Below, one piece after another: positions 16,771 through 25,802 of a stretch of 64,000 nucleotides of DNA. A model generated the notes under the pieces. That model made no database searches and was not told the DNA's origin. It saw nothing but the letters and a program-made list of their open reading frames with translations. Numbering within the stretch: the first letter of the stretch is position 1; every line of letters begins with the position of its first letter. The DNA is taken from assembly GCA_035277525.1 (NCBI GenBank), contig DATEKH010000106.1, forward strand, positions 1 through 64,000, written 5' to 3'. Source of the stretch: CAIKMD01 sp035277525. Lineage in GTDB: Bacteria > Pseudomonadota > Alphaproteobacteria > ATCC43930 > CGMCC-115725. A program made the position numbers and the translations under genes.

Positions 16771-17853
16771 TCACATTAAGTCGTCGTAAAGGGCGCGGTA
16801 ACATTGTGCGACGGCAGCGATGGAGTAATGATCAAGAACCCGTTGCCGTGCCGCCCTTCCCGCGCTTTGGCCGCGCGAGAGTACTGTCACCACGCTTTCG
16901 CTCAATGCGATCGGATCGCGCCGAGGCACGATAATACCGGTGTCAGAGATAATCGACGCCGCGTCGCCAACGTCCGTTGCGACACATGGCACACCACAAG
17001 CCATGGCTTCTCCAAGCACGTTGGGAAATCCCTCGCCGAAAGCAGATGAAAGGACTAGCACATCGAGTGCCGGTAAGAGTTGAGACACGTCATCGCGCTC
17101 TCCGAACGCATGAAAACGCGAGATAAGCGATGGCGGAACAGAAAGCTCTTCGGTGCCTCTTCCAACAACGAGGAATTTCGTGTTGGGACGGGCAGCAGCC
17201 ACCCTCTCCGCAGCAGCAATAAAGGTCGGGTAATCCTTCATCGGATCGACGCGCGCGACCATACCCACGACCAGCTGCTCTTCGCTCGCGCCGATGAGGC
17301 GCCGAATCAGATTACGCGCCTCGCGATTGGGTCGAAATTCATCCGTGTCAAAGCCATTCGGAATCAAGACCCACCGCTTGGAGCGGTAACCTACTGCCGC
17401 GTGAAAGCGCTGGCCTGCCTCACTGTTTACGACGATCGCCGCGGGAATTGTTGAGGTGCGCGCCAAAATCCAACGGATGATTCGCGTCCCGAGGCGGTAT
17501 TGCGCGAGATCCATATCAGAACAGCGCAAATTCCACACGAGGCGCAAGTCGGGTAGAGAAGCCGAAGCGAGAAGGGCCAGCAAATCGGCGTGATAGAGCC
17601 AGCTCTGCAAAATCTGTGGCTGCTCGCGGCGAATGATTCGTCTCAATCGGAAGATCGCAGCTGGCGAAATCTGGCCGCGCTTCAATCCCAGTGCAACCAC
17701 CGGCACGCCATGGGCGCGCAGTTCAGAACCGAACACACCCTCGTTCATCAACGATACGACGAGACTCGGCAAATCGAGGCGCTGGGCGATTCGCGCCAGC
17801 ATCGTCTCCGCGCCGCCCCGATTAAGATCGGTGATGAGATGCAGGACCTTCAT
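16771..17853 (-). CDS. Glycosyltransferase family 4
   Basis: A 360-residue GT-B glycosyltransferase starting MKVLHLITDLNRGGAE, the usual donor-acceptor opening of GT4 enzymes. The C-terminal half contains VVGMVARVDPMKDY near 210, the SAFGEGFPNVLGEAMACG donor-phosphate loop (E-x7-E type) near 275 and CVATDVGDA. I chose the ATG at 17853 because the longer frame (17901) adds a hydrophobic, non-conserved leader before the first beta strand. It probably adds one sugar of the polysaccharide in the cytoplasm. Confidence 0.9.
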   Translation of the reverse strand: MKVLHLITDLNRGGAETMLARIAQRLDLPSLVVSLMNEGVFGSELRAHGVPVVALGLKRGQISPAAIFRLRRIIRREQPQILQSWLYHADLLALLASASLPDLRLVWNLRCSDMDLAQYRLGTRIIRWILARTSTIPAAIVVNSEAGQRFHAAVGYRSKRWVLIPNGFDTDEFRPNREARNLIRRLIGASEEQLVVGMVARVDPMKDYPTFIAAAERVAAARPNTKFLVVGRGTEELSVPPSLISRFHAFGERDDVSQLLPALDVLVLSSAFGEGFPNVLGEAMACGVPCVATDVGDAASIISDTGIIVPRRDPIALSESVVTVLSRGQSAGRAARQRVLDHYSIAAVAQCYRALYDDLM

Positions 17854-17993
17854 GATGAAAACGATGGCAATGAAAGGCAGACAAGGTACAGCGTGCCACA
17901 CTATTAACTTTGTAAGCGAGCGCCGTTGCGAAATAATTCCCTGAAAGTGATTAGCTCACCATCACGCCAGGGCCGGAGAAACTCGTAACCGAA

Positions 17994-18215
17994 CTACGCA
18001 GCTTCACCATTGCACACGCCTTCGAGCCGCCGTGCTTCCGCCTCGCATTCCGCTGCGTAATCATTGAGACGACGCGCGTCGCCGAGGCTCAAGGCCCAAG
18101 CGAACTGCCGCGCCCGCTCGGCCCGCGCCCGCCACCGCGCCGCACTTGCCGGCTCCATTCCCTCAACCCGCATAGCATATTCCCTCGAAATCGGGTAATT
18201 CACGCTAATAACCAT
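17994..18215 (-). CDS. Small hypothetical protein (73 aa)
   Basis: A 73-residue protein rich in Ala, Arg and Glu, predicted helical (PASAARWRARAERARQFA; LNDYAAECEAEARRLEG). I do not recognise a family beyond small coiled-coil proteins common in rhizobia-like genomes. It is divergent from a small DNA-binding-like gene; a 9-bp inverted repeat starts at the first base of its start codon, so it may be controlled by that neighbour. Function unknown. Confidence 0.5.
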   Translation of the reverse strand: MVISVNYPISREYAMRVEGMEPASAARWRARAERARQFAWALSLGDARRLNDYAAECEAEARRLEGVCNGEAA

Positions 18216-18235
18216 ATATTAACCAAGTTAATATA
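18215..18235. promoter_or_regulatory. Palindromic operator-like site between divergent small genes
   Basis: A perfect 9-bp inverted repeat (TATATTAAC and GTTAATATA, with a CAA spacer) in an AT-rich pocket. It touches the start codon of the minus-strand small ORF and lies 40 bases upstream of the plus-strand small DNA-binding-like gene. The symmetry and position suggest a repressor site, possibly autoregulatory (inference). Confidence 0.5.
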
Positions 18236-18275
18236 CGGTAAACCACGAACAGGATTTTGATCGGGGGCTCTGGGC

Positions 18276-18491
18276 ATGGCACGTCCAAGAAACAAGGCGG
18301 AAACGCGGTCGCTGACCGTCTCGGTCCCGATCCGACTTTACGATTATCTGACCCACCTCGCTGGAAATTCCGTTCTGGGCGCGTCCGAATCGGAAGTGGC
18401 GAGCTTTCTTCTGACACAGCAGGTCATGGGCATGCTGAAGGACGGCTTCCACGAATTGCGGATCCCGACCGCCGGCACCGATCCGAAATAG
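18276..18491 (+). CDS. Small ribbon-helix-helix-like protein (71 aa)
   Basis: A 71-residue protein starting MARPRNKAETRSLTVSVPIR. The basic N-terminus followed by a short alternating strand (SLTVSV) and two helices (IRLYDYLTHLAG; ASESEVASFLLTQQVM) resembles ribbon-helix-helix transcription factors of the CopG/Arc type. It sits downstream of a perfect AT-rich palindrome and divergent from another small ORF. A local regulator is the best guess; no target can be named. Confidence 0.6.
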   Translation: MARPRNKAETRSLTVSVPIRLYDYLTHLAGNSVLGASESEVASFLLTQQVMGMLKDGFHELRIPTAGTDPK

Positions 18492-18593
18492 CGAGCGCTG
18501 GTATTGAATGACATCTCGCTTTCGCCGCTTTGAGGGCGATGATAGCGTGGCCCGCAGCTGGTAATACCCGACATATCCCGTGATGCCTCATCC

Positions 18594-19334
18594 GTGCATT
18601 ACTCCCGCCTTCCGATCCTAAAGCGGCTCGTACCGAGCATTCGAAAGCGGCGAGCGTGGTTCACGCCGCCGCACCGATACCGAATCGTAAAGCGCGAAGG
18701 ATCGCGTTTTCTCGTCAATTTCGCGAGCTGGGCGGACCGGATGGTCGTCATTCGCGGCCTCGTTGAATACGAGCAAATCGACTTCTTGCTCCGGTGCATC
18801 CGAGGGCACCGTTGCACGATGTTTCTCGATATCGGCGCCCACATGGGCACCTACGCGATTACCGTGGCAAAGCGGACCCAATGCACGAAGATAATGGCAT
18901 TCGAGCCGGATCCGCGCAATTACGCTCATCTTCAAGCCAACCTCCTGCTGAATGGCCTTGTCGGCGTTATCGAATCGCGAGCTGTCGCAATCAGCGATTC
19001 AGATGGTGACGTATCGTTTGTATTGGGTCCGCCGAGCCATGATGTTTGGTCGCGAGTCGGCGAAGGCGACCAGGATTCGATCGCGATCAATGTCCCTTCC
19101 AGGCGCATAGACTCCATCATCGCTGTCACCGGTGAGTCGATCGCCCTCAAAATCGATATAGAAGGCCACGAGCTCACCGCGCTTGACGGGATGAAGGTTC
19201 TGCTACGAGAGAATCACTGTGTGGTGCAAGTCGAGTGCTTCGATGACAAGCTGTCGGGATTCGAGGCGGCCATGCGCCGCCTCGGTTACCGCCTTGAGCA
19301 CGCGATCGGACCTGATCGGTTTTTTGTGAATTGA
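18594..19334 (+). CDS. FkbM-family methyltransferase
   Basis: A 246-residue class I methyltransferase of the FkbM group: FLDIGAHMGTYAI near 80-92 is SAM motif I, MAFEPDPRNYAHLQANL near 103 is motif II plus the FkbM helix, and LKIDIEGHE near 184 is the FkbM signature DIEGxE. Such enzymes O-methylate sugars or polyketides. Here it may methylate a glycan residue. It stands apart from the overlapping operons, with about 100-base gaps on each side. Confidence 0.9.
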   Translation: MHYSRLPILKRLVPSIRKRRAWFTPPHRYRIVKREGSRFLVNFASWADRMVVIRGLVEYEQIDFLLRCIRGHRCTMFLDIGAHMGTYAITVAKRTQCTKIMAFEPDPRNYAHLQANLLLNGLVGVIESRAVAISDSDGDVSFVLGPPSHDVWSRVGEGDQDSIAINVPSRRIDSIIAVTGESIALKIDIEGHELTALDGMKVLLRENHCVVQVECFDDKLSGFEAAMRRLGYRLEHAIGPDRFFVN

Positions 19335-19451
19335 GATGTCTTACTCCGCTATCGCCCGTGGTACGGCGATGAACTTTGGGAATTCGAACACCGGTTGCGA
19401 GGCCCTCTTCGCGATTCGGTATCCCGATCCACTTCCGTCATAAAGGCGCCG

Positions 19452-20690
19452 ATGCAGCAGAGCCTTCGCGCGCGGGCCGCCGGCGCAATTCTCCCCGTCA
19501 CCGCCTTGATCCTCCCGCCGCTCGCGGTGTTCGCGCCGCTCGGCGACGCGCCGCTCTTGGCCGTGGCCGCGCTAGCGATAATCGTGCTGGACGGGCCGCG
19601 ATGCCTCGCCAGCCTCGATGCGCTGAAGAGCCTGGCGGTCCTGCTGGCAGCCTTGGGGCTATGGGGAGCCGCATCGGCCGCGTGGTCGATCCTGCCGGGC
19701 CATAGCCTTTTCGAGGGCGGGCGCTTTCTGCTGGAGAGCGCCGGCGGATTGGTCTTCCTGGCGCGGGCGCTCGCCGCCAGCGACGAGGAGCGCCGCCGGC
19801 TCGCCCGGGCCTTGAGCCTCGGCATTGTCCTGGCTGTGCTCCTCCTCGCCCTCGAGCGCTTCGCGAATGCGCCTGTGACGCGCTGGTGGCTCGGCATTCC
19901 GGCGACCGAGGGCCTTAACCTCTCGCGCTTTGACCGCGGCGTGACGGTCCTCGTCCTCGTCCTCTGGCCCATGCTCTGCGCCGCAACGCCGGTGTGGTGG
20001 CGGGGCATCCTCCTGCTGGCGGTGGTCGGTATGGCCGCCCTGATGGCGAGCGCCACCGCGCTTCTAGCGGCGCTGGCGAGCCTTGCCGCTTTCGTCATCG
20101 CCAGGCTCGCGCCGCGCGCCACCGCCGGGGCGATCATTGCCGGGCTTTTGGGAATCAGCATCGCCATTCCGCTCGCGGTGCCGGGCTACGACACGACGGT
20201 CGCGTTGCACGAGCAAGCACCCTGGATCAAATGGTCGGGCATCCATCGCCTGCTGATCTGGCGCTTTGCCGCCGACCGGGTCGCGGAGCGGCCGATTCTG
20301 GGCTGGGGCATGGATGCGTCGCGCGAGATCCCGGGCGGCAAGGTCGAGTTCAACGACGTCCTGCCCGCGCTCCACTACCCCGGCGGGGCGCAGCGCCTGC
20401 CGCTCCATCCGCATGACGCGGTCCTGCAATTGCAGCTTGAGCTGGGCGTTCCGGGCCTCGCCCTGGGCCTTGCCGTCATTCTCTGGCCGATTTGGCGGAT
20501 CGGCTGGCCGGCGCGGTTCTCGCCCGGCCGGCGCGCCGGCGCGCTTGCCCTCGGCGTCGCCACGCTGATCGTCGGGCTATTGAGTTTTGGCGTGTGGCAG
20601 GCCTGGTGGCTCTCGACGGTGTGGCTCGCTGCTGGCCTCTTTGCAGCGACGAAGGGCCGAGAAACGATTCGACCCGATCATTCCGTTTGA
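19452..20690 (+). CDS. O-antigen ligase-like membrane protein (Wzy_C domain)
   Basis: A 412-residue polytopic membrane protein with about 10-12 hydrophobic segments. The large loop with GWGMDASREIPGG and the HPHDAVLQLQLELGVPG segment (about 310-340) match the Wzy_C / WaaL signature. It could ligate the finished O-antigen to lipid A-core or polymerise repeat units; with an ABC exporter present, ligase is favoured. I take the start at 19452, preceded by AAAGG at a 5-base spacing; a longer frame opens at 19395. Confidence 0.87.
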   Translation: MQQSLRARAAGAILPVTALILPPLAVFAPLGDAPLLAVAALAIIVLDGPRCLASLDALKSLAVLLAALGLWGAASAAWSILPGHSLFEGGRFLLESAGGLVFLARALAASDEERRRLARALSLGIVLAVLLLALERFANAPVTRWWLGIPATEGLNLSRFDRGVTVLVLVLWPMLCAATPVWWRGILLLAVVGMAALMASATALLAALASLAAFVIARLAPRATAGAIIAGLLGISIAIPLAVPGYDTTVALHEQAPWIKWSGIHRLLIWRFAADRVAERPILGWGMDASREIPGGKVEFNDVLPALHYPGGAQRLPLHPHDAVLQLQLELGVPGLALGLAVILWPIWRIGWPARFSPGRRAGALALGVATLIVGLLSFGVWQAWWLSTVWLAAGLFAATKGRETIRPDHSV

Positions 20691-20751
20691 AAGCCGCTTC
20701 GATCGGCGGCCATCCTTGTCGGGGCCTCTGTCAATCGCGCCCGGCAGGCCA

Positions 20752-21762
20752 TCAAGCAAAGCGAGGGTAGTCGACAAATGTTTCTGGAGCGAACATTTCC
20801 TCGATTGTAATCCGGCGTTTCGAGAGGCCTTGCTCGTCGTGATAGCGCAAAAAAGTCTCGATGGCTTTACGATTTGCTTCAACCCCGTACGGCCACCAAT
20901 CGTCGCCCATAGTCTCACGAATATCGTCGAAGAGCGCGCTTACCCACGGGAAACTGTACGCAATATGGAAGTTGATGGCGCGGCGCTGATACTGCGCCAT
21001 GGCCAGGGCCTTTGCTTCTTTGAAAGCTTTATAAAGCGATTGCGGTAGCCACCGATGCTTCTCGTACAGATCGCGCCGAATCGCGATAGTGTGCATGATC
21101 GGGAAAATCCCCGTCTTGGAAAAATACGCCCGCTCAACGCTGCGGTAGTTCTCGAACAAGCGACTGATCTTCTTTGACCCGCGGAGCAGTGATGGCGGGA
21201 CGATGCCCGAGTAGAAGGCGTCGATTTCGCCGCTTTCCAGCATCGCATCCAATGTCTGGTCGGGCCGGATTTGCTCGACGCGAATGTCGTTCCGCGGCAG
21301 AAAGGGCGCGAAGTCGCGGCGCAGGGTCTCGTCCACGGCGCCGACGTAATAGGTGACGCTATTCACCGGCACGCCATACTCGTCGCTGAGGATGCCGCGC
21401 GGCCAGATTGCGCCATCATGACCATAGGCAAAGGGTTCGCCGACCTTCTTGCCGATCAGATCTTTGGCAGTGCGAATGCCGCTCCCGCGATGGATATAAA
21501 TTGCAGAGTGCCGGAAGAGCCGAACCGGGAAGACGGGTATCGCGATATAAGGCGGATTTTCGAGCCCCAAGGTGCTGACATAGAATTTCATCCCCATCTC
21601 GGCGACGTCGAATTCGTTGAACTGCAGATTGCGCTGAAAGTTCTCGGCCGGGAATACGTTCAAATAATTGAGGCTGACGCCTTCGGGCTTTACCGTGCCG
21701 TCGCGGAGCGGCCGTGTGATGTCGTAATCCCAACAAGCGAGCGAGAGTTCGAGATCGGCCAT
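20752..21762 (-). CDS. Substrate-binding-fold protein, 4,5-dihydroxyphthalate decarboxylase (Pht5)-like
   Basis: A 336-residue protein without a signal peptide, alike over its length to the divergent neighbour at 21961. Shared blocks include FDVAEMGMKFYVSTL, KVGEPFAYGHDGAIWPRGIL, MLESGEIDAFYSG, FPIMHTIAIRRDLYEKH and WWPYGVEANRKAIETF. The family is annotated as 4,5-dihydroxyphthalate decarboxylase-like and has a periplasmic-binding-protein fold, but members occur in many catabolic loci. The reaction here is unknown; decarboxylation of an aromatic acid is one possibility. Confidence 0.82.
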   Translation of the reverse strand: MADLELSLACWDYDITRPLRDGTVKPEGVSLNYLNVFPAENFQRNLQFNEFDVAEMGMKFYVSTLGLENPPYIAIPVFPVRLFRHSAIYIHRGSGIRTAKDLIGKKVGEPFAYGHDGAIWPRGILSDEYGVPVNSVTYYVGAVDETLRRDFAPFLPRNDIRVEQIRPDQTLDAMLESGEIDAFYSGIVPPSLLRGSKKISRLFENYRSVERAYFSKTGIFPIMHTIAIRRDLYEKHRWLPQSLYKAFKEAKALAMAQYQRRAINFHIAYSFPWVSALFDDIRETMGDDWWPYGVEANRKAIETFLRYHDEQGLSKRRITIEEMFAPETFVDYPRFA

Positions 21763-21960
21763 AGCTCGGATCCTTTGCTGGCTCTCTATGACGGCTCACC
21801 CCACATCAAACGTTACGCCGCGCCGGCATCGGAGTCCGGGAGTTGCCGCGGCAGGCCCGATGATTGGCGCGGAGATGGAAGCTATGATAGCGTTTGTCGA
21901 TAGCGGCGGCATTAGAACCACGCCGATTTGGGGCGGCGCGCGCAAGGGAAAGGACGTTTG

Positions 21961-22953
21961 ATGGCCAATCTGCCTCTGACCCTTGCCTGCCTTAAATACA
22001 ATCATGTGCGCGCGTTACTGGACGGGGACGTCCACCCCGAGGGAATCGATTTGACCTGTCTCGACCTCGATCCCGAGGAAATCCATCCGCGTATGTTGCG
22101 CGACCGGGAATTCGACGCTTCCGAACTCGGCCTCACCTTTTATCTCGGCACGCTCGCACGAGATGACCCGCCGTTCATCGCGATCCCGGTGTTCACCTCG
22201 CGCGGCTTTCGCCATGGCACGATTTATGTCAACGGTAAATGCGGGATCGAGAAGCCCGAAGACCTGATCGGGCGCAAGGTCGGCGAGCAACGCGCCTATG
22301 GCCACGATGCCGGGATGTGGTCCAAGGGAATCCTCAGCGACGAGTATGGCGTAAAGGCGGATCAACTGACCTACTATATCGGCGGGGTCCACAATCCCGT
22401 CCCCGGCGCTCATTGGCTGCCGCATGCGCCGCCGGCTCACGTCGAGATCCATCACCTCGGGCCAGGCCAAACCTTGTCCCCCATGCTCGAATCCGGCGAA
22501 ATCGATGCGCTGTTCGCAGCCACCCAGCCGCGCGGTCTCGAGAGCGGGATCGTGCGTCGCTTGTTCCCGGACCACGTTGCGCACGAGCGCGAATATTTCC
22601 GCAGGACCGGTATCCACCCGATCATGCACACTGTCGTCATCAAGCGCGAGATCGTACGAAAGAATCCCTGGGTGCCGCGCGCGCTCTATCGGGCATTCCG
22701 TGAGGCGAAGCGTCGGCATGACGAATATTACCGCTCGATCGCAACCAAGATGCACCGGGTTCTGACGTTGTGTTGGGCGACCGAGCTTTATGCCGAGAAC
22801 CGCAAGCTGATGGGCGAAGATTCTTGGCCCTATGGAGTCGCGTCGAACCGCGCGGCGCTCGAGACCGCGCTGCGCTACCACCACGAACAGGGTATGTCGA
22901 AGCGCCGGTTCAAGATCGAGGAAATCTTCGCGCCAGACACTCTGGACGATTGA
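21961..22953 (+). CDS. Substrate-binding-fold protein, Pht5-like (paralogue of the divergent neighbour)
   Basis: A 330-residue paralogue of the gene at 20752-21762, with matching blocks FDASELGLTFYLGTL, KVGEQRAYGHDAGMWSKGIL, MLESGEIDALFA, HPIMHTVVIKREIVRKN and SWPYGVASNRAALET. The start at 21961 aligns with the neighbour's N-terminus and follows AAGGAC; an upstream ATG at 21928 would add 11 residues. No signal peptide is visible. It precedes a secreted NitT/TauT-type binding protein by 76 bases, so the two may form a transcript for uptake and breakdown of a small acid (inference). Confidence 0.82.
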   Translation: MANLPLTLACLKYNHVRALLDGDVHPEGIDLTCLDLDPEEIHPRMLRDREFDASELGLTFYLGTLARDDPPFIAIPVFTSRGFRHGTIYVNGKCGIEKPEDLIGRKVGEQRAYGHDAGMWSKGILSDEYGVKADQLTYYIGGVHNPVPGAHWLPHAPPAHVEIHHLGPGQTLSPMLESGEIDALFAATQPRGLESGIVRRLFPDHVAHEREYFRRTGIHPIMHTVVIKREIVRKNPWVPRALYRAFREAKRRHDEYYRSIATKMHRVLTLCWATELYAENRKLMGEDSWPYGVASNRAALETALRYHHEQGMSKRRFKIEEIFAPDTLDD

Positions 22954-23029
22954 GGCGCATGGCGCAGCCATCGTGTAAGTTGGCGCGAACCGGCCTCATC
23001 CGGGAGGGCCGACTTAGGAAGGAAAGAAC

Positions 23030-24043
23030 ATGAATACCCGACTTCTGCGCATGCTCGCGCTTGCCGGTGCGCTCGTCGTTTCGATCGCGACTGCGCGTGC
23101 GGATCCCACGGAGATCAAGATCGGTGTGCTGAAGGTCGGCGCGACAGGGCCCGTTTACGTCGGTCTCGCGCACGGGTATTTCGAGCAGGAAGGGCTGAAA
23201 CCCGAGCTCGTCTATTTCGGCGCCGGCTCGGCCGTCGCCGAAGCGGTCGTGGCCGGTTCGGTCGACGTCGGCGTAACCGGTCTCACGGCGGGACTCTATA
23301 ACCTCGCGGCCGAGAATCAGATTCGGGTTATCAGCGGGCTGCACCGCGAGTGGCCGGGCTTCCACGAGCTCGGCTATTTCGCCTCGCCCCATGCCTGGGC
23401 GATGGGCTGGCGAAGCTTCAAGGACTTCCCGGGCCACTCGGTCGCGATCACGACGATCGGTTCGACCACGCATTACGCGCTCGGGCTGCTCGCCGAGCAT
23501 GAGGGCTTCAAACTGTCCGATGTCCAGGCCATGCCGATGCAGCAGATACCGAACAGCGCTTCTGCGGTCTTGGGGAACAAGGCCGATTTCGGTCTTTTGC
23601 CAAGCACGTTCTCGGACCGCGTGGCCGCGGCAGGCGGCAATCTCGTGGGATGGGTCGGCGACGTCACGCCTTGGCAGATTGGCTCCGTGTTCACATCGAA
23701 GAAGGCGGCCGACACGCGGCATGACATGCTCGAGCGGTTCCTCGCCGCCATGCGCAAATCGGCGCATGATTACTATGACGCCTTCACGACACCCGACGGC
23801 AAGCGGCGCGACGGGCCGACGGCGCAAGCTGTCCTCGAGATCATCTCAAAGCAGCTCGGCGTGCCGGCGGCCCGTCTCGACGATGAGGTGCCCTACCTCG
23901 ATCCGCAGATGCGTATCGATCTCGCCGACATAGACCACCAGATTGCATGGTACACCGAGCATCACATGATCAAAGCGCCCGTGACCGGGAAACAGGTGGT
24001 CGATCTGCGCTACGCCTCGCTGATGCACCCCGGCGCTAAATGA
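23030..24043 (+). CDS. ABC transporter substrate-binding protein, NitT/TauT/SsuA type
   Basis: A 337-residue protein with a clear signal peptide (MNTRLLRMLALAGALVVSIA, cleavage after TARA). The mature part begins with IKIGVLKVGATGPVYVGLA and has YFEQEGLKPELV, AVAEAVVAGSVDVGVTG and the later IWYTEHHMIK-like C-terminal helix of aliphatic sulfonate/nitrate/thiamine-precursor binding proteins. It should bind a small ligand in the periplasm, but no permease or ATPase gene is adjacent. A good ribosome-binding site (GGAAAG) precedes the ATG. Confidence 0.88.
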   Translation: MNTRLLRMLALAGALVVSIATARADPTEIKIGVLKVGATGPVYVGLAHGYFEQEGLKPELVYFGAGSAVAEAVVAGSVDVGVTGLTAGLYNLAAENQIRVISGLHREWPGFHELGYFASPHAWAMGWRSFKDFPGHSVAITTIGSTTHYALGLLAEHEGFKLSDVQAMPMQQIPNSASAVLGNKADFGLLPSTFSDRVAAAGGNLVGWVGDVTPWQIGSVFTSKKAADTRHDMLERFLAAMRKSAHDYYDAFTTPDGKRRDGPTAQAVLEIISKQLGVPAARLDDEVPYLDPQMRIDLADIDHQIAWYTEHHMIKAPVTGKQVVDLRYASLMHPGAK

Positions 24044-24160
24044 GCGGAATCCGGCGCGACGACAACCGCGCTCGCCTATGGCGCGTATCACGGTCTCGTT
24101 GTCGCACGCCCTCAATGCTCACGAGGCGGGGAGCGATCCGATGTGGCCGTTGGATCGACG

Positions 24161-24712
24161 TTAAATTCGGCTCAGCTCCGGCACCTCGTCGATGGTGGGC
24201 AGCCGCCGGTCTTTCTCGGAGATACGGCTGATTTTCATCGGCCAAGCGATTCCGAGAACGGGGTCGTCGTGGCGAATGCCTCGCGCCGCTTCCGGAACGT
24301 GAAAGGTCGATATCAAATAGCTGACCTCGGTGTTGTCCTCGAGCGTCTGGAATCCATGGGCGAACGCGGCGGGTATGTAGAGCATTCGGTGCGACGCTGC
24401 CGTCAGTTCGACGCCGAGCCATTGGCGGAAGGTGGGAGAGGCCGGGCGCAAATCGACGATGACGTCATAAATGGCGCCGCGCACGCATTGCACGAGCTTG
24501 GTCTCGGAATGCGGCGGGGATTGAAAATGCAGGCCGCGAAGGGTGCCGCGAAGGGGATTGACCGAAATGCTCGCCTGAACATAGTCCGTTTCCAAATTCT
24601 GCGCCGCGAATTCACGACGGCACCATGTCCGCGCGAAGAAGCCCCGCTCGTCCGATAGGCGCTCGACGTCGATCAGATACGCGCCCGCAAGGCGGGTTTC
24701 ATGAAAGATCAT
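24161..24712 (-). CDS. dTDP-4-dehydrorhamnose 3,5-epimerase-like cupin
   Basis: A 183-residue RmlC-type cupin. GTLRGLHFQ near 54-62 holds the catalytic His; YIPAAFAHGFQTL near 112 and the EVSYLIS strand complete the epimerase signature. In this cassette, next to rfbF, the substrate is more likely a CDP-4-keto sugar than dTDP-4-dehydrorhamnose (inference). The start overlaps the stop of the upstream SDR by 14 bases, which suggests translational coupling. Confidence 0.88.
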   Translation of the reverse strand: MIFHETRLAGAYLIDVERLSDERGFFARTWCRREFAAQNLETDYVQASISVNPLRGTLRGLHFQSPPHSETKLVQCVRGAIYDVIVDLRPASPTFRQWLGVELTAASHRMLYIPAAFAHGFQTLEDNTEVSYLISTFHVPEAARGIRHDDPVLGIAWPMKISRISEKDRRLPTIDEVPELSRI

Positions 24713-25802
24713 TCGCCCGCCAATAGAGATTGGGCTCGAGCTGCTTCGTCTCGAGCAGATATTTGAGCTGCCGCAACCGCGTGAATGGCGGGGCTGTGAA
24801 GACCTGTTCGGTCATTCCGACCTGGTCGAAGACGCGACGCAGTTGCTCGGCGCCATTTTGAATGTTCCATCGACAGCGAAAATTCGGCAGATGCTTGCGA
24901 ATTTTTTGAAACGATACGCGATAACTCCTGTTATCGCCGTTGTTGCTGCCGATGGCGACGGAGCACCCGGGAAAGACCGTTGCGACGGCATCGACGATTT
25001 CGCGAATTCGGTAGTTCTGGCTGTCGTCGCCGACGTTGAAGACTTCGTTCGCGACCGCCTCTTCGGGGGCCTCGAGACACGCGATGATCGCGTCGCAAAT
25101 GTCTTCAACATGCACCAGCGGCCGCCACGGCGTGCCGTCGCTGGTCATGCGGATGCAACGCGTGGTCCAGGCGAGGCCGGCGAGGTTGTTGAGCACGATG
25201 TCGAAGCGCATCCGCGGCGACGCGCCAAAGGCCGTGGCATTGCGCAGAAACGTGGGGATGAAATTCCGGTCCGCCAGCGCCGCGACGTCGCGCTCGACCA
25301 GGACCTTGCAGCGCGCATAGGCGGTTTGCGGTTCGATCGGCGAGGTTTCGGTCCGCTCTTCATTCTCCGCCACGCCATAGATGCTGCACGATGAGCTATA
25401 GATGAAACGGCGCACGCCCGCTCTCTTGGCTTTTTCCGCAAGCGCCGCCGAGCCTTCATAATTGATGTTGTAAGTCGACCGTTCGTCGAATTCGCACAGC
25501 GGATCGTTGGACAATTCCGCCAGATGGATCACCGCGTCGAAGCCGCGAAGCTCGTCGACGGTGATACGCCGCGTATCGCGGCACAGCGTGACAGGTCGAT
25601 CGCAGCCGTCGTGATAGAGCATTCCTTGCGTGTAAAAGCCGGTATCCGCGCCGACAACGCTGTAGCCTGACTTGAGGAGGCGCGCCGACAGAACGTAGCC
25701 GATATAGCCTTCCGCTCCTGTGACGAGAAGCCGCGGCTTCTCGCTTTTCGTGTCGGCTCGGCGTTCGGCGCGCGATCTCGAGCCCACTACCATATCTTCC
25801 AT
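24699..25802 (-). CDS. NAD-dependent epimerase/dehydratase (SDR) of CDP-sugar cassette
   Basis: A 367-residue extended SDR. After a 25-residue basic leader comes LLVTGAEGYIGYVL (NAD site), then SSCSIYGVAE and the catalytic YARCK. I place the start at 25802, preceded by AGGA at about 9 bases; the frame extends to 25940, but that would lie deep inside rfbF. An ATG at 25793 is the alternative. It resembles the SDR at 10504-11499. It lies between rfbF and the RfbC-like epimerase and probably modifies a CDP-activated hexose. Confidence 0.87.
   Translation of the reverse strand: MEDMVVGSRSRAERRADTKSEKPRLLVTGAEGYIGYVLSARLLKSGYSVVGADTGFYTQGMLYHDGCDRPVTLCRDTRRITVDELRGFDAVIHLAELSNDPLCEFDERSTYNINYEGSAALAEKAKRAGVRRFIYSSSCSIYGVAENEERTETSPIEPQTAYARCKVLVERDVAALADRNFIPTFLRNATAFGASPRMRFDIVLNNLAGLAWTTRCIRMTSDGTPWRPLVHVEDICDAIIACLEAPEEAVANEVFNVGDDSQNYRIREIVDAVATVFPGCSVAIGSNNGDNRSYRVSFQKIRKHLPNFRCRWNIQNGAEQLRRVFDQVGMTEQVFTAPPFTRLRQLKYLLETKQLEPNLYWRANDLS

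Noticed and set aside
19349..20167. 272-aa minus-strand ORF rich in Arg, Ala and Ser
   Set aside because: Antisense to the O-antigen-ligase-like membrane protein; composition typical of a shadow frame.
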